Positions 7,862-16,077 of a stretch of DNA of 55,058 bases are shown piece after piece. Under the pieces are notes generated by a model. It worked only from the letters and a program-made list of their open reading frames with translations. It was not told the DNA's origin and did not search any database. Origin of the DNA: Sphaerochaetaceae bacterium (GTDB taxonomy: Bacteria; Spirochaetota; Spirochaetia; Sphaerochaetales; Sphaerochaetaceae); assembly GCA_028532915.1 (NCBI GenBank), contig JAQQAI010000050.1:1-55058 (forward strand), written 5' to 3'. Both the position numbers and the translations under genes were made by a program. The first letter of the stretch is position 1. Every line of letters begins with the position of its first letter.

Positions 7862-7965
7862 TAAAAAAAGGGGAGGCCAGCAGGTTTGTTTGGGTGGGGA
7901 GAGAATCTCTGCTGGCCCCCTGGAAATCACACTAAAGGAGGTATGAAAAAAACTGTTGCTCTGTA
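7862..7965 (-). ncRNA. Candidate sigma-54-dependent small RNA with anti-Shine-Dalgarno motif
   Basis: A minus-strand transcript of about 104 bases is predicted. It would start about 12 bases beyond the sigma-54 element at 7976-7991. It would end at a terminator: the minus-strand stem formed by 7909-7920 and 7870-7883, followed by seven U (7863-7869). No ORF with a ribosome site lies in this strand. It contains ACCUCCUUU (complement of 7934-7942), the same nine bases as the mRNA-binding end of 16S rRNA. Its promoter is nearly identical to those of the two pspA genes. Function is unknown; a stress-induced regulator acting on Shine-Dalgarno sequences is an inference. Confidence 0.6.
7863..7920 (-). 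terminator. Terminator of the sigma-54 small RNA
   Basis: GGGGAGGCCAGCAG (7870-7883) pairs with CTGCTGGCCCCC (7909-7920) with one bulged base. On the minus strand it is followed by seven U. The strand polarity of the T run is the main reason to read this region on the minus strand. Confidence 0.8.
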
Positions 7966-7975
7966 CATATCTATA

Positions 7976-7992
7976 TGCAATGAGTGTGCCAA
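7976..7992 (-). promoter_or_regulatory. Sigma-54 promoter of the small RNA
   Basis: On the minus strand TTGGCACACTCATTGCA: the GG of -24 and GC of -12 are spaced exactly as required. The first ten bases and the TTGC are identical to the promoters at 27901 and 29770. Confidence 0.75.
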
Positions 7993-8147
7993 CTTCTAAC
8001 ATTTTTATGAAAAGGTGGGGAAAAGTTCTTATTATCAGCAAATACAAGGAGATAAACAAACAGTCCGATCATGAGATGTCATTTGACTTGTCGGAAATAC
8101 GTGTGAAAAATCTGCACAGCAGCCGATATTGTGCAAGGTTTGCACAA

Positions 8148-8176
8148 TTGACGAACAGATGGGCAATTGCTATGTT
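8148..8176 (+). promoter_or_regulatory. Promoter of the rhomboid gene, predicted leaderless
   Basis: TTGACG (8148-8153), 17-bp spacer, TATGTT (8171-8176), seven bases to the ATG at 8184. This decides the start, since no ribosome site precedes any candidate ATG. Confidence 0.6.
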
Positions 8177-8183
8177 TTCTTTT

Positions 8184-8813
8184 ATGAACAACTCATTTCT
8201 GAATAAAAAATTTCCATATTCATATACAAATGTCACCGTCAAACTCATCATAGCCAATGTTGCAGTCTTTATTCTTACCATGGTCTCACGACAGCTTTAT
8301 GTGGCTCTTGCCATGGTTCCCGGTTATATCGTCTACAATCACTGGTACTGGCAGTTTATGACCTATATGTTTGTCCATGGAGGGATCTCCCACCTGTTCT
8401 TCAATATGTTCGGTCTCTATATTTTCGGAACTCCTGTCGAACGGCAGCTGGGAAGCAGAGAGTTTCTGCTCTACTACCTTCTCACAGGGACTCTTTCAGG
8501 AATCTTTTCCTTTTTTGCCTATCTGATAGGAGGGGTGAATGTCGTACTGGTAGGGGCAAGTGGAGCAATCTTCTCTGTGATGTTTGCTTTTGCCGTATTC
8601 TACCCTAATGCGCGGATCTTTATCTTCGGAATTCTTCCGGTCAGAGCTCCCGTTCTGGTGATCCTCTATGCCGCGATAGAACTGTTCAACCAGGTTTTTA
8701 ATGTTGCCGGCGGGGTGGCTCATCTGACTCACCTTGCAGGATTCCTTTTTGCCTATCTGTATATGCTCATCAGGTTGAAGATCAATGCCTTCGATCATTT
8801 CAGAAGACTTTAA
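8184..8813 (+). CDS. Rhomboid-family intramembrane serine protease
   Basis: The 209-aa membrane protein has about six transmembrane helices. It carries the rhomboid signatures: W-x-F-T-like WYWQFMTYMFVHGGISHLFFNMFGLYIFG in loop 1/TM2, the catalytic serine in GASGAIFSV, and a His in HLTHLAGFLFAYLY as the dyad partner. Rhomboids cut membrane proteins within the bilayer; the substrate is unknown. An upstream in-frame extension to 7956 is not typical of the family, and the promoter supports 8184. The stop overlaps the stop of the convergent add gene by 4 bases. Confidence 0.88.
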   Translation: MNNSFLNKKFPYSYTNVTVKLIIANVAVFILTMVSRQLYVALAMVPGYIVYNHWYWQFMTYMFVHGGISHLFFNMFGLYIFGTPVERQLGSREFLLYYLLTGTLSGIFSFFAYLIGGVNVVLVGASGAIFSVMFAFAVFYPNARIFIFGILPVRAPVLVILYAAIELFNQVFNVAGGVAHLTHLAGFLFAYLYMLIRLKINAFDHFRRL

Positions 8814-9895
8814 ACGTACTGGGGATATTCTGTCCGCAGTTGAGCATACTTCTTTTTGATGATGCTATAGATGATTTTGATTCTCTCATCATGGTGGATG
8901 AAGGCAGATTTCATCGCATTGACGGTGATCTTCTCAAGATCTTTCAGATCGAGTGAGTAGGTAAGCGATGCGATGCTCATCTCTTTGGTCAGTGTCGTGT
9001 TGCTCATGAGTCTGTTGTCGGTCGATAAGAATACCCGGTAGTTGTTCTTGAAGAAGATATTAAAAGGGTGTGATTCGAAATCAGATGCGGCCCCTGTCCC
9101 TACATTCGAAGAAAGACACATTTCAATCGGAATGCGCTTATCCTGAATGAAATGAGCAAGAGATCCCATTTTCTCGATATGAGTCCCGTCGAGATCCATA
9201 TCGTCAATAAGCCGGGTCCCGTGACCGATTCTGTGAGCTCCGCATACCTGTATCGCCTGCCATATCGATTCCAGACCGAATCCTTCCCCTGCATGAATCG
9301 TGATGTTTCCGTTCTGGTTACGGATATACTGGAACGCCTCCAGGTGGATCTTCGGAGGATTACCCATCTCATCACCTGCAAGATCGAGTGCCACCACACC
9401 TCTCGATCGGTAGGCTATTGCAAGTTTTGCCACTGAAAGAGAGATGGACGGGTCCTGATTGCGCAGTGCGCAGAGGATGAGGCCGTAGTGTATCCCGGTC
9501 TTTCTTTTTCCTTCATCCATCCCCTCCAGAACTGCTTCGACGACCTGCTGCATGGACATCCCTTTTTCAGTGTGTAGGATCGGAGCGAAACGGATCTCGG
9601 CATACACCACATTGTCCTTTGCGAGATCTTCAAGAGTCTCGAATGCGGCCCTTCGGAGAGCTTCGGGTGTCTGAAGAACCGAGACGGTCACCCCGAATGT
9701 CTCAAGGTAGAGAGGGAGACTTTTTCTCTCACATCCGCGCTGGAACCACATCTGAAGTTCTTCGGGATCTTGAGACGGCAGTTGTATATCATGCTGCTGA
9801 GCTAACTCGATTATGGTGGAAGGTCTCATCGAACCGTCCAGATGATCGTGCAATTCAACTTTAGGAACCTGTTTAATTATTTCTATCGGTATCAT
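8810..9895 (-). CDS. add: Adenosine deaminase
   Basis: The 361-aa product carries all zinc-ligand and catalytic motifs of the family: HDHLDGS near residue 16, the HAGEG motif with the catalytic Glu pair, HRIGHG, and STDNRLMSNTTLTKE with the zinc-binding Asp. It converts adenosine or deoxyadenosine to inosine in purine salvage. Length is typical. No Shine-Dalgarno precedes the ATG; TTGCCC, 18 bp, TACTAT, six bases and then ATG indicate a leaderless transcript. It is convergent with the rhomboid gene and shares 4 bases with it. Confidence 0.94.
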   Translation of the reverse strand: MIPIEIIKQVPKVELHDHLDGSMRPSTIIELAQQHDIQLPSQDPEELQMWFQRGCERKSLPLYLETFGVTVSVLQTPEALRRAAFETLEDLAKDNVVYAEIRFAPILHTEKGMSMQQVVEAVLEGMDEGKRKTGIHYGLILCALRNQDPSISLSVAKLAIAYRSRGVVALDLAGDEMGNPPKIHLEAFQYIRNQNGNITIHAGEGFGLESIWQAIQVCGAHRIGHGTRLIDDMDLDGTHIEKMGSLAHFIQDKRIPIEMCLSSNVGTGAASDFESHPFNIFFKNNYRVFLSTDNRLMSNTTLTKEMSIASLTYSLDLKDLEKITVNAMKSAFIHHDERIKIIYSIIKKKYAQLRTEYPQYV

Positions 9896-9901
9896 GGTAA
9901 T

Positions 9902-9931
9902 ATAGTACTATGATATGAACGCCCGGGGCAA
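9902..9931 (-). promoter_or_regulatory. Promoter of add, predicted leaderless
   Basis: Minus-strand TTGCCC, 18-bp spacer, TACTAT (9902-9907), six bases to the ATG at 9895. Confidence 0.5.
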
Positions 9932-10023
9932 CTAATTTGCAGAAGGCTGGATTCAAGGTCTTTACTGATTATCTGTTTTTGTGCTCTTATTATTCATAGA
10001 ACTATTATTTGAGGAGGAATCGG

Positions 10024-10533
10024 ATGGAAAAGAAAGCTCTACAGGAAAAGCTGTTCACAGCATGCGATAGTGCCAAAGAGGGAAAAACTATCATTTCTTT
10101 GGTTGAGCAGGGTGCTGATGTACACGAAGTTGACTCTTTCGGACTGACTCCGCTGATGAGAGCAGCTCTGTTTAACTCGAGTGCTCAGGTGATCAAGGCG
10201 TTGATCGAGTGCGGCTCGGATGTCGGACGCAGAGAACCTCAGTATAAATCGACAGCTTTACAGCTGGCATCCAACCATAACCCTCATCCCCAGATAATCG
10301 AGGCTCTTGTCGAGGCCGGTTCTGATATCTACGATGTCAATTATCTTGGAGAGACCGCATTGATCATGGCGGTGAACAGCCAGAACGCAACAAAGGTGAT
10401 CTCGGCTCTCATCAGAAGCGGCAGCGATGTCAACGCAAAAGATTATCAGGACAGAACCGCCCTGTATTATGCGAAAAGTGCAAAAAGAAATTATGTAGTG
10501 AAGATTCTCAAGGCGGCAGGAGCTGTCGAGTGA
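10024..10533 (+). CDS. Ankyrin-repeat protein
   Basis: The 169-aa product consists of about four ankyrin repeats, recognisable by GADVHEVDSFGLTPLMRAALFN, GSDVGRREPQYKSTALQLASN, GSDIYDVNYLGETALIMAVNS and GSDVNAKDYQDRTALYYAKSA. There is no signal peptide, so it is probably a cytosolic protein-binding scaffold. GAGGAGG just upstream fixes the ATG at 10024; a TTG at 10009 would overlap that site. It stands alone and is convergent with proS. The partner is unknown. Confidence 0.9.
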   Translation: MEKKALQEKLFTACDSAKEGKTIISLVEQGADVHEVDSFGLTPLMRAALFNSSAQVIKALIECGSDVGRREPQYKSTALQLASNHNPHPQIIEALVEAGSDIYDVNYLGETALIMAVNSQNATKVISALIRSGSDVNAKDYQDRTALYYAKSAKRNYVVKILKAAGAVE

Positions 10534-10557
10534 CCGTAAAAGATTAAAAGATAGTGC

Positions 10558-10594
10558 GGCCTCACGACAGAGCGATCTGGTGTGAGGCCCGTTT
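10558..10594 (+). terminator. Hairpin between the ankyrin gene and proS
   Basis: GGCCTCAC (10558-10565) pairs with GTGAGGCC (10582-10589). T tails are weak on both strands, so it may serve both convergent genes. Confidence 0.6.
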
Positions 10595-10599
10595 CATAT

Positions 10600-12336
10600 T
10601 CAGGCTGTGAATCCTTTTTTCATTTCAGTGACAATATCTCTGATATGTTCAACGATCCCTTCCAGAGGAAGTGAATGGGTCGTTTCAAGGTCGTTGCGGT
10701 ACTTGAGTTCGACCTTTCCTTCCTTGAGCCCTCTGTTGCCCAGTGTCAGTCTGAGGGGAATCCCGATCAGATCCGCATCGGCGAACTTGACTCCGGCACT
10801 CTCTTTTCTGTCATCGTAGAGGACTTCTATTTTCGCATCTGTGAACTGCCTGTACAGGCTGTCCGCCATCTCTTTGTCTTTGATCAGCGATACGAGGTGA
10901 AGGTCGAACGGACTTGTAGTGATAGGGAGCTTCAAACCCTTATCGTCATGATGTTCCTCCGCAAGACATGCCAGCAGCCGTCCTACTCCGATACCGTACG
11001 ATCCCATCACAACAGGTCTTCTCACTCCCATTTCATCCTGGTAGGTGCAGCCCATCGCCTCGGAATAGCGGATACCGAGCTGGAAGATATTTCCGACCTC
11101 TACCCCTTTGCTCACCTTCAGCGGGCTGGAGCAGACAGGACAGGCATACCCTTCGGCAGCGGATGCGATATCGGCAACGATCCCGTCGTAATCGCGGGAA
11201 AAGTTCGTATTCAGGTAGTGGTATCCTTCTATGTTCGCCCCCGCTACCAGATTTCCGCTTTTCGCGACCGAATCGTCGACGACAACGATGACCGAAGGAT
11301 CTGCCCCGATGGGAGAACCGAATCCCGGTTCCATCTTCATCTCTCTGATCTCATCTACGTGGGCGACTCTCAAAGCATTCGCCTTCGCTGCATGCTGCAG
11401 CTTGTTCTCTTCAATATCCATATCACCGCGTACGACACCGATGATCATCTGCTGCTTCTCTTCTCCGGTTGATTCATCAACAAAAGTTCCCATCATGAAC
11501 AGAGCCTTCGCGGTTTTGCGGTTGGGGATGTTCAAAAATTCGGCCAGATCTTCAATTGTCTTGCAATCGGGTGTATAGACCTTTTCCATCTCCAGCGGCT
11601 GTTCTTCGAAATACTCTTTTTTGAAGGACGCTATCTGGCGGTTCGCAGTATAATCGCAGGATGAGCAGGTGATGATGGTATCCTCTCCTACAGGAGAGAG
11701 GTACATATACTCATGGGCAACCTTTCCTCCCATCATTCCCGAATCGCTTCCGACGGCAATTGTGGGCAGTCCGCAGCGGTTGAAGATGTTGAAATACGCA
11801 TGGTAATGATTATTGTACTGTTTCTCCAATCCCTCCTGGTCCTTATCGAAGCTGTAGGAGTCTTTCATTGTGAATTCTCTGACCCTGATCAGTCCGGCAC
11901 GCGGTCTGGGATCATCTCTCCACTTCGTCTGTATCTGATAAACAAGCTGAGGAAGCTGTTTGTATGAATCGATCTCTCCTCTGGCAACGTCGGTGACACA
12001 CTCTTCATGAGTCATCGCAAGGACCATATCCCGTCCGCCGCGGTCTTTGAACCGGCTCATCTCCTTGTCGATCGAATAGAACCGACCCGTCTCCTTCCAG
12101 ATATCGGCAGGGTTCACCACAGGCATCAGCAGTTCCTGTCCTCCGATTTCATTTATTTCCGAACGGATGATGTTCTCTATCTTGCGGACAGACCGCAGAC
12201 CTAACGGCAGCAGAGTAAATACTCCGGCTCCGAGTTGCTGAATGAACCCGCAGCGAAGAAGATAGGCATAACCGTTGCTGTCGGCCGATGCTGGTGCTTC
12301 ACGTAGCGTGCGGGAAAATAGCTGGGACATTCTCAT
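10600..12336 (-). CDS. proS: Prolyl-tRNA synthetase, bacterial type
   Basis: The 578-aa class II synthetase has motif 1 around residues 50-75, motif 2 in DPRPRAGLIRVREFTMKDSY, and motif 3 in GSYGIGVGRLLACLAEEHH, followed by the anticodon-binding domain (PFDLHLVSL, DDRKESAGVKFADADLIGIP). The long insertion between motifs 2 and 3 is the editing domain of bacterial ProRS. Length matches that type rather than the shorter archaeal-like one. GAGGAG precedes the ATG. It charges tRNA-Pro in the cytosol. Confidence 0.97.
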   Translation of the reverse strand: MRMSQLFSRTLREAPASADSNGYAYLLRCGFIQQLGAGVFTLLPLGLRSVRKIENIIRSEINEIGGQELLMPVVNPADIWKETGRFYSIDKEMSRFKDRGGRDMVLAMTHEECVTDVARGEIDSYKQLPQLVYQIQTKWRDDPRPRAGLIRVREFTMKDSYSFDKDQEGLEKQYNNHYHAYFNIFNRCGLPTIAVGSDSGMMGGKVAHEYMYLSPVGEDTIITCSSCDYTANRQIASFKKEYFEEQPLEMEKVYTPDCKTIEDLAEFLNIPNRKTAKALFMMGTFVDESTGEEKQQMIIGVVRGDMDIEENKLQHAAKANALRVAHVDEIREMKMEPGFGSPIGADPSVIVVVDDSVAKSGNLVAGANIEGYHYLNTNFSRDYDGIVADIASAAEGYACPVCSSPLKVSKGVEVGNIFQLGIRYSEAMGCTYQDEMGVRRPVVMGSYGIGVGRLLACLAEEHHDDKGLKLPITTSPFDLHLVSLIKDKEMADSLYRQFTDAKIEVLYDDRKESAGVKFADADLIGIPLRLTLGNRGLKEGKVELKYRNDLETTHSLPLEGIVEHIRDIVTEMKKGFTA

Positions 12337-12462
12337 GAGATACTCCTCTTTATGTGTATCAATATCTTACGCATTGTAGCAAAAGTATATCTTTCACTCA
12401 ACGGTATCTACTTCTCTTTATCGGTGAAAACCGGTAGAGTATGAAGAGAAAACGGAGGAAAC

Positions 12463-13104
12463 ATGATGGATATTTCACCCTATAGAGAGATCAGAGAAGA
12501 GATCGCCCGGATAATGAAAAGACTCTATGATTGCAGGTTGACGACAACCAGCGGAGGCAATATCTCATACAGACTCAACGACGAGCTGTTCGCAATCACA
12601 CCGAGTCAGCTCGATAAAGCGAATCTCACAGGCGATCTGATCGCGATAGTCGGCTTCGACAAGACTAACCATACTCCATCTCTTCCGCTGAGCATCGAGA
12701 GCGAGATGCACAGAAAGATCCTTCTGTCCCGCCCTGATATCAGTGCGGTGGTTCATGCCCATCCGGTCTATGCCTCGTCCTTCACCGCGATGAGAAAGCA
12801 GATAAACACGAAACTTCTCGCCGAAAGCTGGTTCCTTCTGGAAGAACCTGCATTCGCTCCCTACAGCAGAATGGGAAGCGAAGGTCTTGCCGATGTCGTC
12901 GCTTCTTCAGTGAAGTCTTCTGACGTGGTCCTCATGGAGAATCATGGAGTGCTCACTGTGGGCAAAAGTCTTCTTGCCGCCTTCGATCTCATAGAAGTTC
13001 TCGAAAATAGCGCGAAGATGACTTTCATCACCGAGCTGATGGGTTCAGCTGCTCCCCTTGATAAAAGGCGGTGCGACGAACTGATGGAAATGAAAAAAGG
13101 ATGA
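12463..13104 (+). CDS. Class II aldolase/adducin-family protein (fuculose-phosphate aldolase-like)
   Basis: The 213-aa product has the family pattern: LTTTSGGNIS phosphate-binding loop near residue 26, SLPLSIESEMHRKILLSRPD, zinc ligands in VVHAHPVYAS, and a later MENHGVLTVG His. Members include L-fuculose-1-phosphate, L-rhamnulose-1-phosphate and 5-methylthioribulose-1-phosphate enzymes; the substrate cannot be assigned. GGAGG precedes two adjacent ATG codons (12463 and 12466); either may be used. Its stop overlaps the next start (ATGA), so the two are co-translated. Confidence 0.85.
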   Translation: MMDISPYREIREEIARIMKRLYDCRLTTTSGGNISYRLNDELFAITPSQLDKANLTGDLIAIVGFDKTNHTPSLPLSIESEMHRKILLSRPDISAVVHAHPVYASSFTAMRKQINTKLLAESWFLLEEPAFAPYSRMGSEGLADVVASSVKSSDVVLMENHGVLTVGKSLLAAFDLIEVLENSAKMTFITELMGSAAPLDKRRCDELMEMKKG

Positions 13105-13823
13105 AATATCAGCTGGAGACAATCCCTGTATGGGATGCCCTCGAAAAAGAGAGTGAATGTCCTCTCTGCCTTCTCATGAAGGATTCTCTTGAGGATGCTC
13201 TCGATTATTACCTCGGCTCTTCGGTCATGAACAGTGAAACCCGGGTGATGGTGAACGGGACCGGGTTCTGTCCCGAGCACTGGGAAGACCTGATAGAAAA
13301 GCGAAGCGCCCAGAGTCTTGCCCTCCTTTCCCATACCTTTCTCCAGACGACGATGAAGGAATTCGAAATAAGGCGAAAGAGACTCAAAACGGGAAGAAGA
13401 TTTGAAAAAGAGCTGGATTCTCTTCTCTCCTTCTTTCGAAAAAGGGAGAAAGGATGCCTTATCTGTGACAGGATGAAAAGCCGGCTGGACCGTTATACCT
13501 TCACTGTCGTGAAACTCTATCAGGAAGATGATGATTTCAAAGAAGCTTTTCTAAAGAGCAAAGGGTTGTGCCTTCATCACTATCAGCATCTGCTGATGAT
13601 GGCGAAGAAGGTGCTCAGGCCTTCTGCCTTCAAAGCTTTTACAACAGATATGCTCGATCTTGGAAAAACCAATCTTGTCAGACTTGAGAAGGAAGTGTGG
13701 TGGATGACCCAGAAATATAAAAGCGAAAATGGTGATAAACCCTGGAACGGATGCGAGGATGCACAGAAACGGGTCGTCAGAAAGCTTCTCGGGGAGGGGC
13801 GGATCTTCTCTTCTTCCCGATAG
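13101..13823 (+). CDS. Cysteine-rich protein of the DUF6062 type
   Basis: The 240-aa soluble product opens with MKYQLETIPVWDALEKESECPLCLL, then GFCPEHW, CLICDRM, and GLCLHHYQHLL. The repeated C-P-L-C / C-x-x-H pairs look like metal-binding sites in a duplicated domain. I associate this layout with DUF6062; the function is unknown. The ATG at 13101 overlaps the aldolase stop, so the two form an operon. Its end overlaps the convergent gene at 13777 by 47 bases. Confidence 0.7.
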   Translation: MKYQLETIPVWDALEKESECPLCLLMKDSLEDALDYYLGSSVMNSETRVMVNGTGFCPEHWEDLIEKRSAQSLALLSHTFLQTTMKEFEIRRKRLKTGRRFEKELDSLLSFFRKREKGCLICDRMKSRLDRYTFTVVKLYQEDDDFKEAFLKSKGLCLHHYQHLLMMAKKVLRPSAFKAFTTDMLDLGKTNLVRLEKEVWWMTQKYKSENGDKPWNGCEDAQKRVVRKLLGEGRIFSSSR

Positions 13824-14358
13824 AGAGTTTGAGCTGTTTGCCCCCTGAATCGAGATCACCGATCTCCCGCTTTTTCAGAAATGAACAATGTTTATCCTGC
13901 AGATGAAAATGGAAATAATCGACGAAGTGATCATCGATGCGATAGATCAGCAGGTAATCCTGCTGGGGCAGTATGGCGACAGCAAGTGAAAGATCTGTCT
14001 GCATCGAGGATCTTGCCGTATGAAGGGCTACGATCTCTTGCTCGCTCAGATATCCGTTTCTGATTACCACCGACAGGAGAACCTCATTCTCCTTCTCATC
14101 TCTGTTGTGTATGATGATCTCGGGGATGATCTTCTTCGGCCCTTTGGAAGGGAGGATTCCCATATCGATAAAGTAACCCTCATCGAGCAGCTGCTCAAGT
14201 TCTTCTCCCAGATAGCTAGCGAGTTTGAAAGAGTAGGCACTCGTGGAAGACGACTGGTCGAACAGATAGCGGTCATTGGATACGAGTAATCCCAGCGAGT
14301 GAATAAAATTCTCAAAGAGATGTATCATTGAATATCGTTCGCTGTTCTTGTCCGCCAT
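13777..14358 (-). CDS. Unknown protein, possible degenerate PD-(D/E)XK-fold protein
   Basis: The 193-aa product has no signal peptide or membrane helix. Its centre reads IIPEIIIHNR, a short acidic turn, then NEVLLSVVIRNGYLSEQEI. This resembles the PDIIIH...(V/L)xExK core of PD-(D/E)XK nuclease-like proteins, with the catalytic Glu and Lys replaced. If so it is an inactive fold relative. The resemblance is by eye only. The 3' end overlaps the convergent gene by 47 bases. Upstream, TACACT sits 9 bases before the gap to the ATG, and no ribosome site is clear. Confidence 0.6.
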   Translation of the reverse strand: MADKNSERYSMIHLFENFIHSLGLLVSNDRYLFDQSSSTSAYSFKLASYLGEELEQLLDEGYFIDMGILPSKGPKKIIPEIIIHNRDEKENEVLLSVVIRNGYLSEQEIVALHTARSSMQTDLSLAVAILPQQDYLLIYRIDDHFVDYFHFHLQDKHCSFLKKREIGDLDSGGKQLKLSIGKKRRSAPPREAF

Positions 14359-14386
14359 CTTCTATGAGTGTACCATATTGTTGACC

Positions 14387-14782
14387 CTATTGGAAATCAA
14401 TGTCCCATTTCATCTCGGCAATTTTCGATAGTGTGTTGAATACGGAACAGTATCTGGTGGCAATTTCGAAGGCCTTGGTGAACTTTGCCTTCTCCTCGAC
14501 ACCTTTTGCGACGACATCGATTCTGACTGTCTTCAACAGTGCTACTTTCTCGTCGCTCTTGATCCCCGTGATATCCATCGAAACGCCGTCATAGGTGAAT
14601 TTCATCTTCTGGGCAATCGATTCATAGGTTTTGAACAGGCAGAATGAAAGACCGCCGAGAAGGAGTTCGTAGGGGGCAAAGCCGTCCTGCGCATTACTGA
14701 GAGGAACCGTCGAGCCCCTGTCTGTCAGCAGTGTCCCGTCACTCTGATTGTAGTCTGATCTGATATGAGTTGTCTCTCCCAT
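14387..14782 (-). CDS. OsmC/Ohr-family protein
   Basis: The 131-aa product has the OsmC layout: GFAPYELLLGGLSFCLFKT with the first cysteine around residue 48, and TRYCSVFNTLSK with the second near residue 112. The family reduces organic hydroperoxides with these two cysteines. This subgroup is the YhfA/OsmC-like one, where activity is less well proven. GGGGAGG lies just before the ATG. It is a single-gene unit. Confidence 0.88.
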   Translation of the reverse strand: MGETTHIRSDYNQSDGTLLTDRGSTVPLSNAQDGFAPYELLLGGLSFCLFKTYESIAQKMKFTYDGVSMDITGIKSDEKVALLKTVRIDVVAKGVEEKAKFTKAFEIATRYCSVFNTLSKIAEMKWDIDFQ

Positions 14783-14856
14783 ATATACCTCCCCGATTTT
14801 CTGATATATTAGCTATAAAATAGCTGAAATATCGTCAATCGTAAAGAAGCTGAAAG

Positions 14857-16077
14857 TTATCTGATACAGCTTTTTCCGGCTATGGCTCCGCTTGAGAATG
14901 CGAACTGGAGGTTGTAGCCTCCGGTCTCCCCGTCGATATCGATGACCTCTCCGCAAAAATAGAGCGAAGGTACAATTGCCGATTCCATCGTATCAAGAGA
15001 GATCTCTTTGGTAGGTATTCCTCCCCGGCTGATCATCCCGGTGTTCTCCAATCCTTCGGTGGTATAGCGATAGGTATCACTTGTGAGTGCGGCGGCGGCT
15101 TTCATCATCACCTTTTTCCCGACTTCGGCAGCTTTTCTTCTCCCGTCGATCTCATGTTTTAAGCAGAGATACTCCAATAAAGAGGAGCTGAGGCCGAAAG
15201 AATGGAGGACCGAAGAGAACTGCTTCGAGCCGAATCGGCTGCAGAGGCCTGAAATCTCTGCGGCCGTCTCCTTGAGAGTCTTTCTGATATAGTTGACTCT
15301 GATAGTGCCGTTTTTCGGGAAATTTCGTGAATTATTGATGATCACGGGTCCGGACAAGCCTGTATGTGTGATCAGAAGGGCTCCTTCGACCTCCTTCTGT
15401 GTATCGCACTGTACAATGACATCCTCGACGGTCAGACCACTGAGTGCGTGAAGAGCTTTATCTTCAACTTTGATCTTCGTAAGACCCGGTCTGAGCTCTT
15501 CGATGCTATGCCCCAATGACCGGGCGAGATTGTAACCATCCCCTCTCGATCCGGTTTGAGGGTACGTGAAGCCCCCTGTTGCTATAATGACGGCATCAAA
15601 CGGAGAGTACTCCTCGTCTTTGCAATGAAGAACGAACGTGGAGCCGATTCTGCGTACCTCGCTGATTCGTCTGTTTCTCTCAATGATCACCTCCATCGAG
15701 AGACAGGAAGATGTCAGTTCGTCGATGACCTGATGAGCACTGAATGAGGAGGGGAAGACCTTTTTGTCTTCTCTGGTAGTCAGCGGGATATTGATCGATT
15801 CGAGAAAACGACGAGTATCCTCAACAGTGTATGAAGACAGTATGTCTCTGATCTCTTTCTCTTTATCATGGTAACGGGTGATAAATGTTTCAAAGGGCTC
15901 GCTGTTTGTGATGTTGCACATTGACGAGCCGGTGATGGAGAGTTTTTTTCCTACCCGGTCTTCGCCTTCGAAGAGTACTATCCGGGCTTCGATCTTTTTC
16001 TTTTTCGCTTCTTTTGAAGCATGGAGGGCTGCGAAGAGGCCGCCGGCCCCTCCGCCTATGACCGCTATCTTTCTCAC
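14857..16077 (-). CDS. HI0933/YhiN-family flavoprotein
   Basis: The 406-aa product begins with an FAD-binding Rossmann motif, VIGGGAGGLFAALHAS, followed by GEDRVGKKLSITGSSMCNITN. A central IIATGGFTYPQTGSRGDGYNLA and a C-terminal YFCGEVIDIDGETGGYNLQFAFSSG complete the family signature. It is a predicted NAD(P)/FAD oxidoreductase; the reaction is unknown, although relatives have been linked to tRNA or small-molecule reduction. It starts at GTG overlapping the aspS stop (GTGA), so it is the second gene of the aspS operon. Confidence 0.9.
   Translation of the reverse strand: MRKIAVIGGGAGGLFAALHASKEAKKKKIEARIVLFEGEDRVGKKLSITGSSMCNITNSEPFETFITRYHDKEKEIRDILSSYTVEDTRRFLESINIPLTTREDKKVFPSSFSAHQVIDELTSSCLSMEVIIERNRRISEVRRIGSTFVLHCKDEEYSPFDAVIIATGGFTYPQTGSRGDGYNLARSLGHSIEELRPGLTKIKVEDKALHALSGLTVEDVIVQCDTQKEVEGALLITHTGLSGPVIINNSRNFPKNGTIRVNYIRKTLKETAAEISGLCSRFGSKQFSSVLHSFGLSSSLLEYLCLKHEIDGRRKAAEVGKKVMMKAAAALTSDTYRYTTEGLENTGMISRGGIPTKEISLDTMESAIVPSLYFCGEVIDIDGETGGYNLQFAFSSGAIAGKSCIR

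Larger units (their letters stand above)
7802..8183. other. 382-base region between rlmE and the rhomboid gene
   Basis: It holds the leaderless rlmE promoter, the sigma-54 small RNA with its terminator, and the rhomboid promoter. The stretch 8000-8140 has no clear gene. It is where an activator site for the sigma-54 promoter would be expected, but I could not identify one. Confidence 0.6.

Noticed and set aside
7943-7999. Plus-strand 18-codon reading frame with AAAGGAGG just before its ATG
   Set aside because: It is the complement of the small RNA and overlaps the sigma-54 element. No plus-strand promoter is seen, and the T-run polarity favours the minus strand. A leader peptide cannot be fully excluded.
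7956-8183. N-terminal extension of the rhomboid protein
   Set aside because: The extra 76 residues do not resemble a rhomboid domain, and the promoter lies inside them.
10675-11472. 265-codon antisense frame opposite proS, and a similar 272-codon frame opposite aspS at 16110-16928
   Set aside because: These are shadows of strongly coding genes; they have no start signals or recognisable domains.
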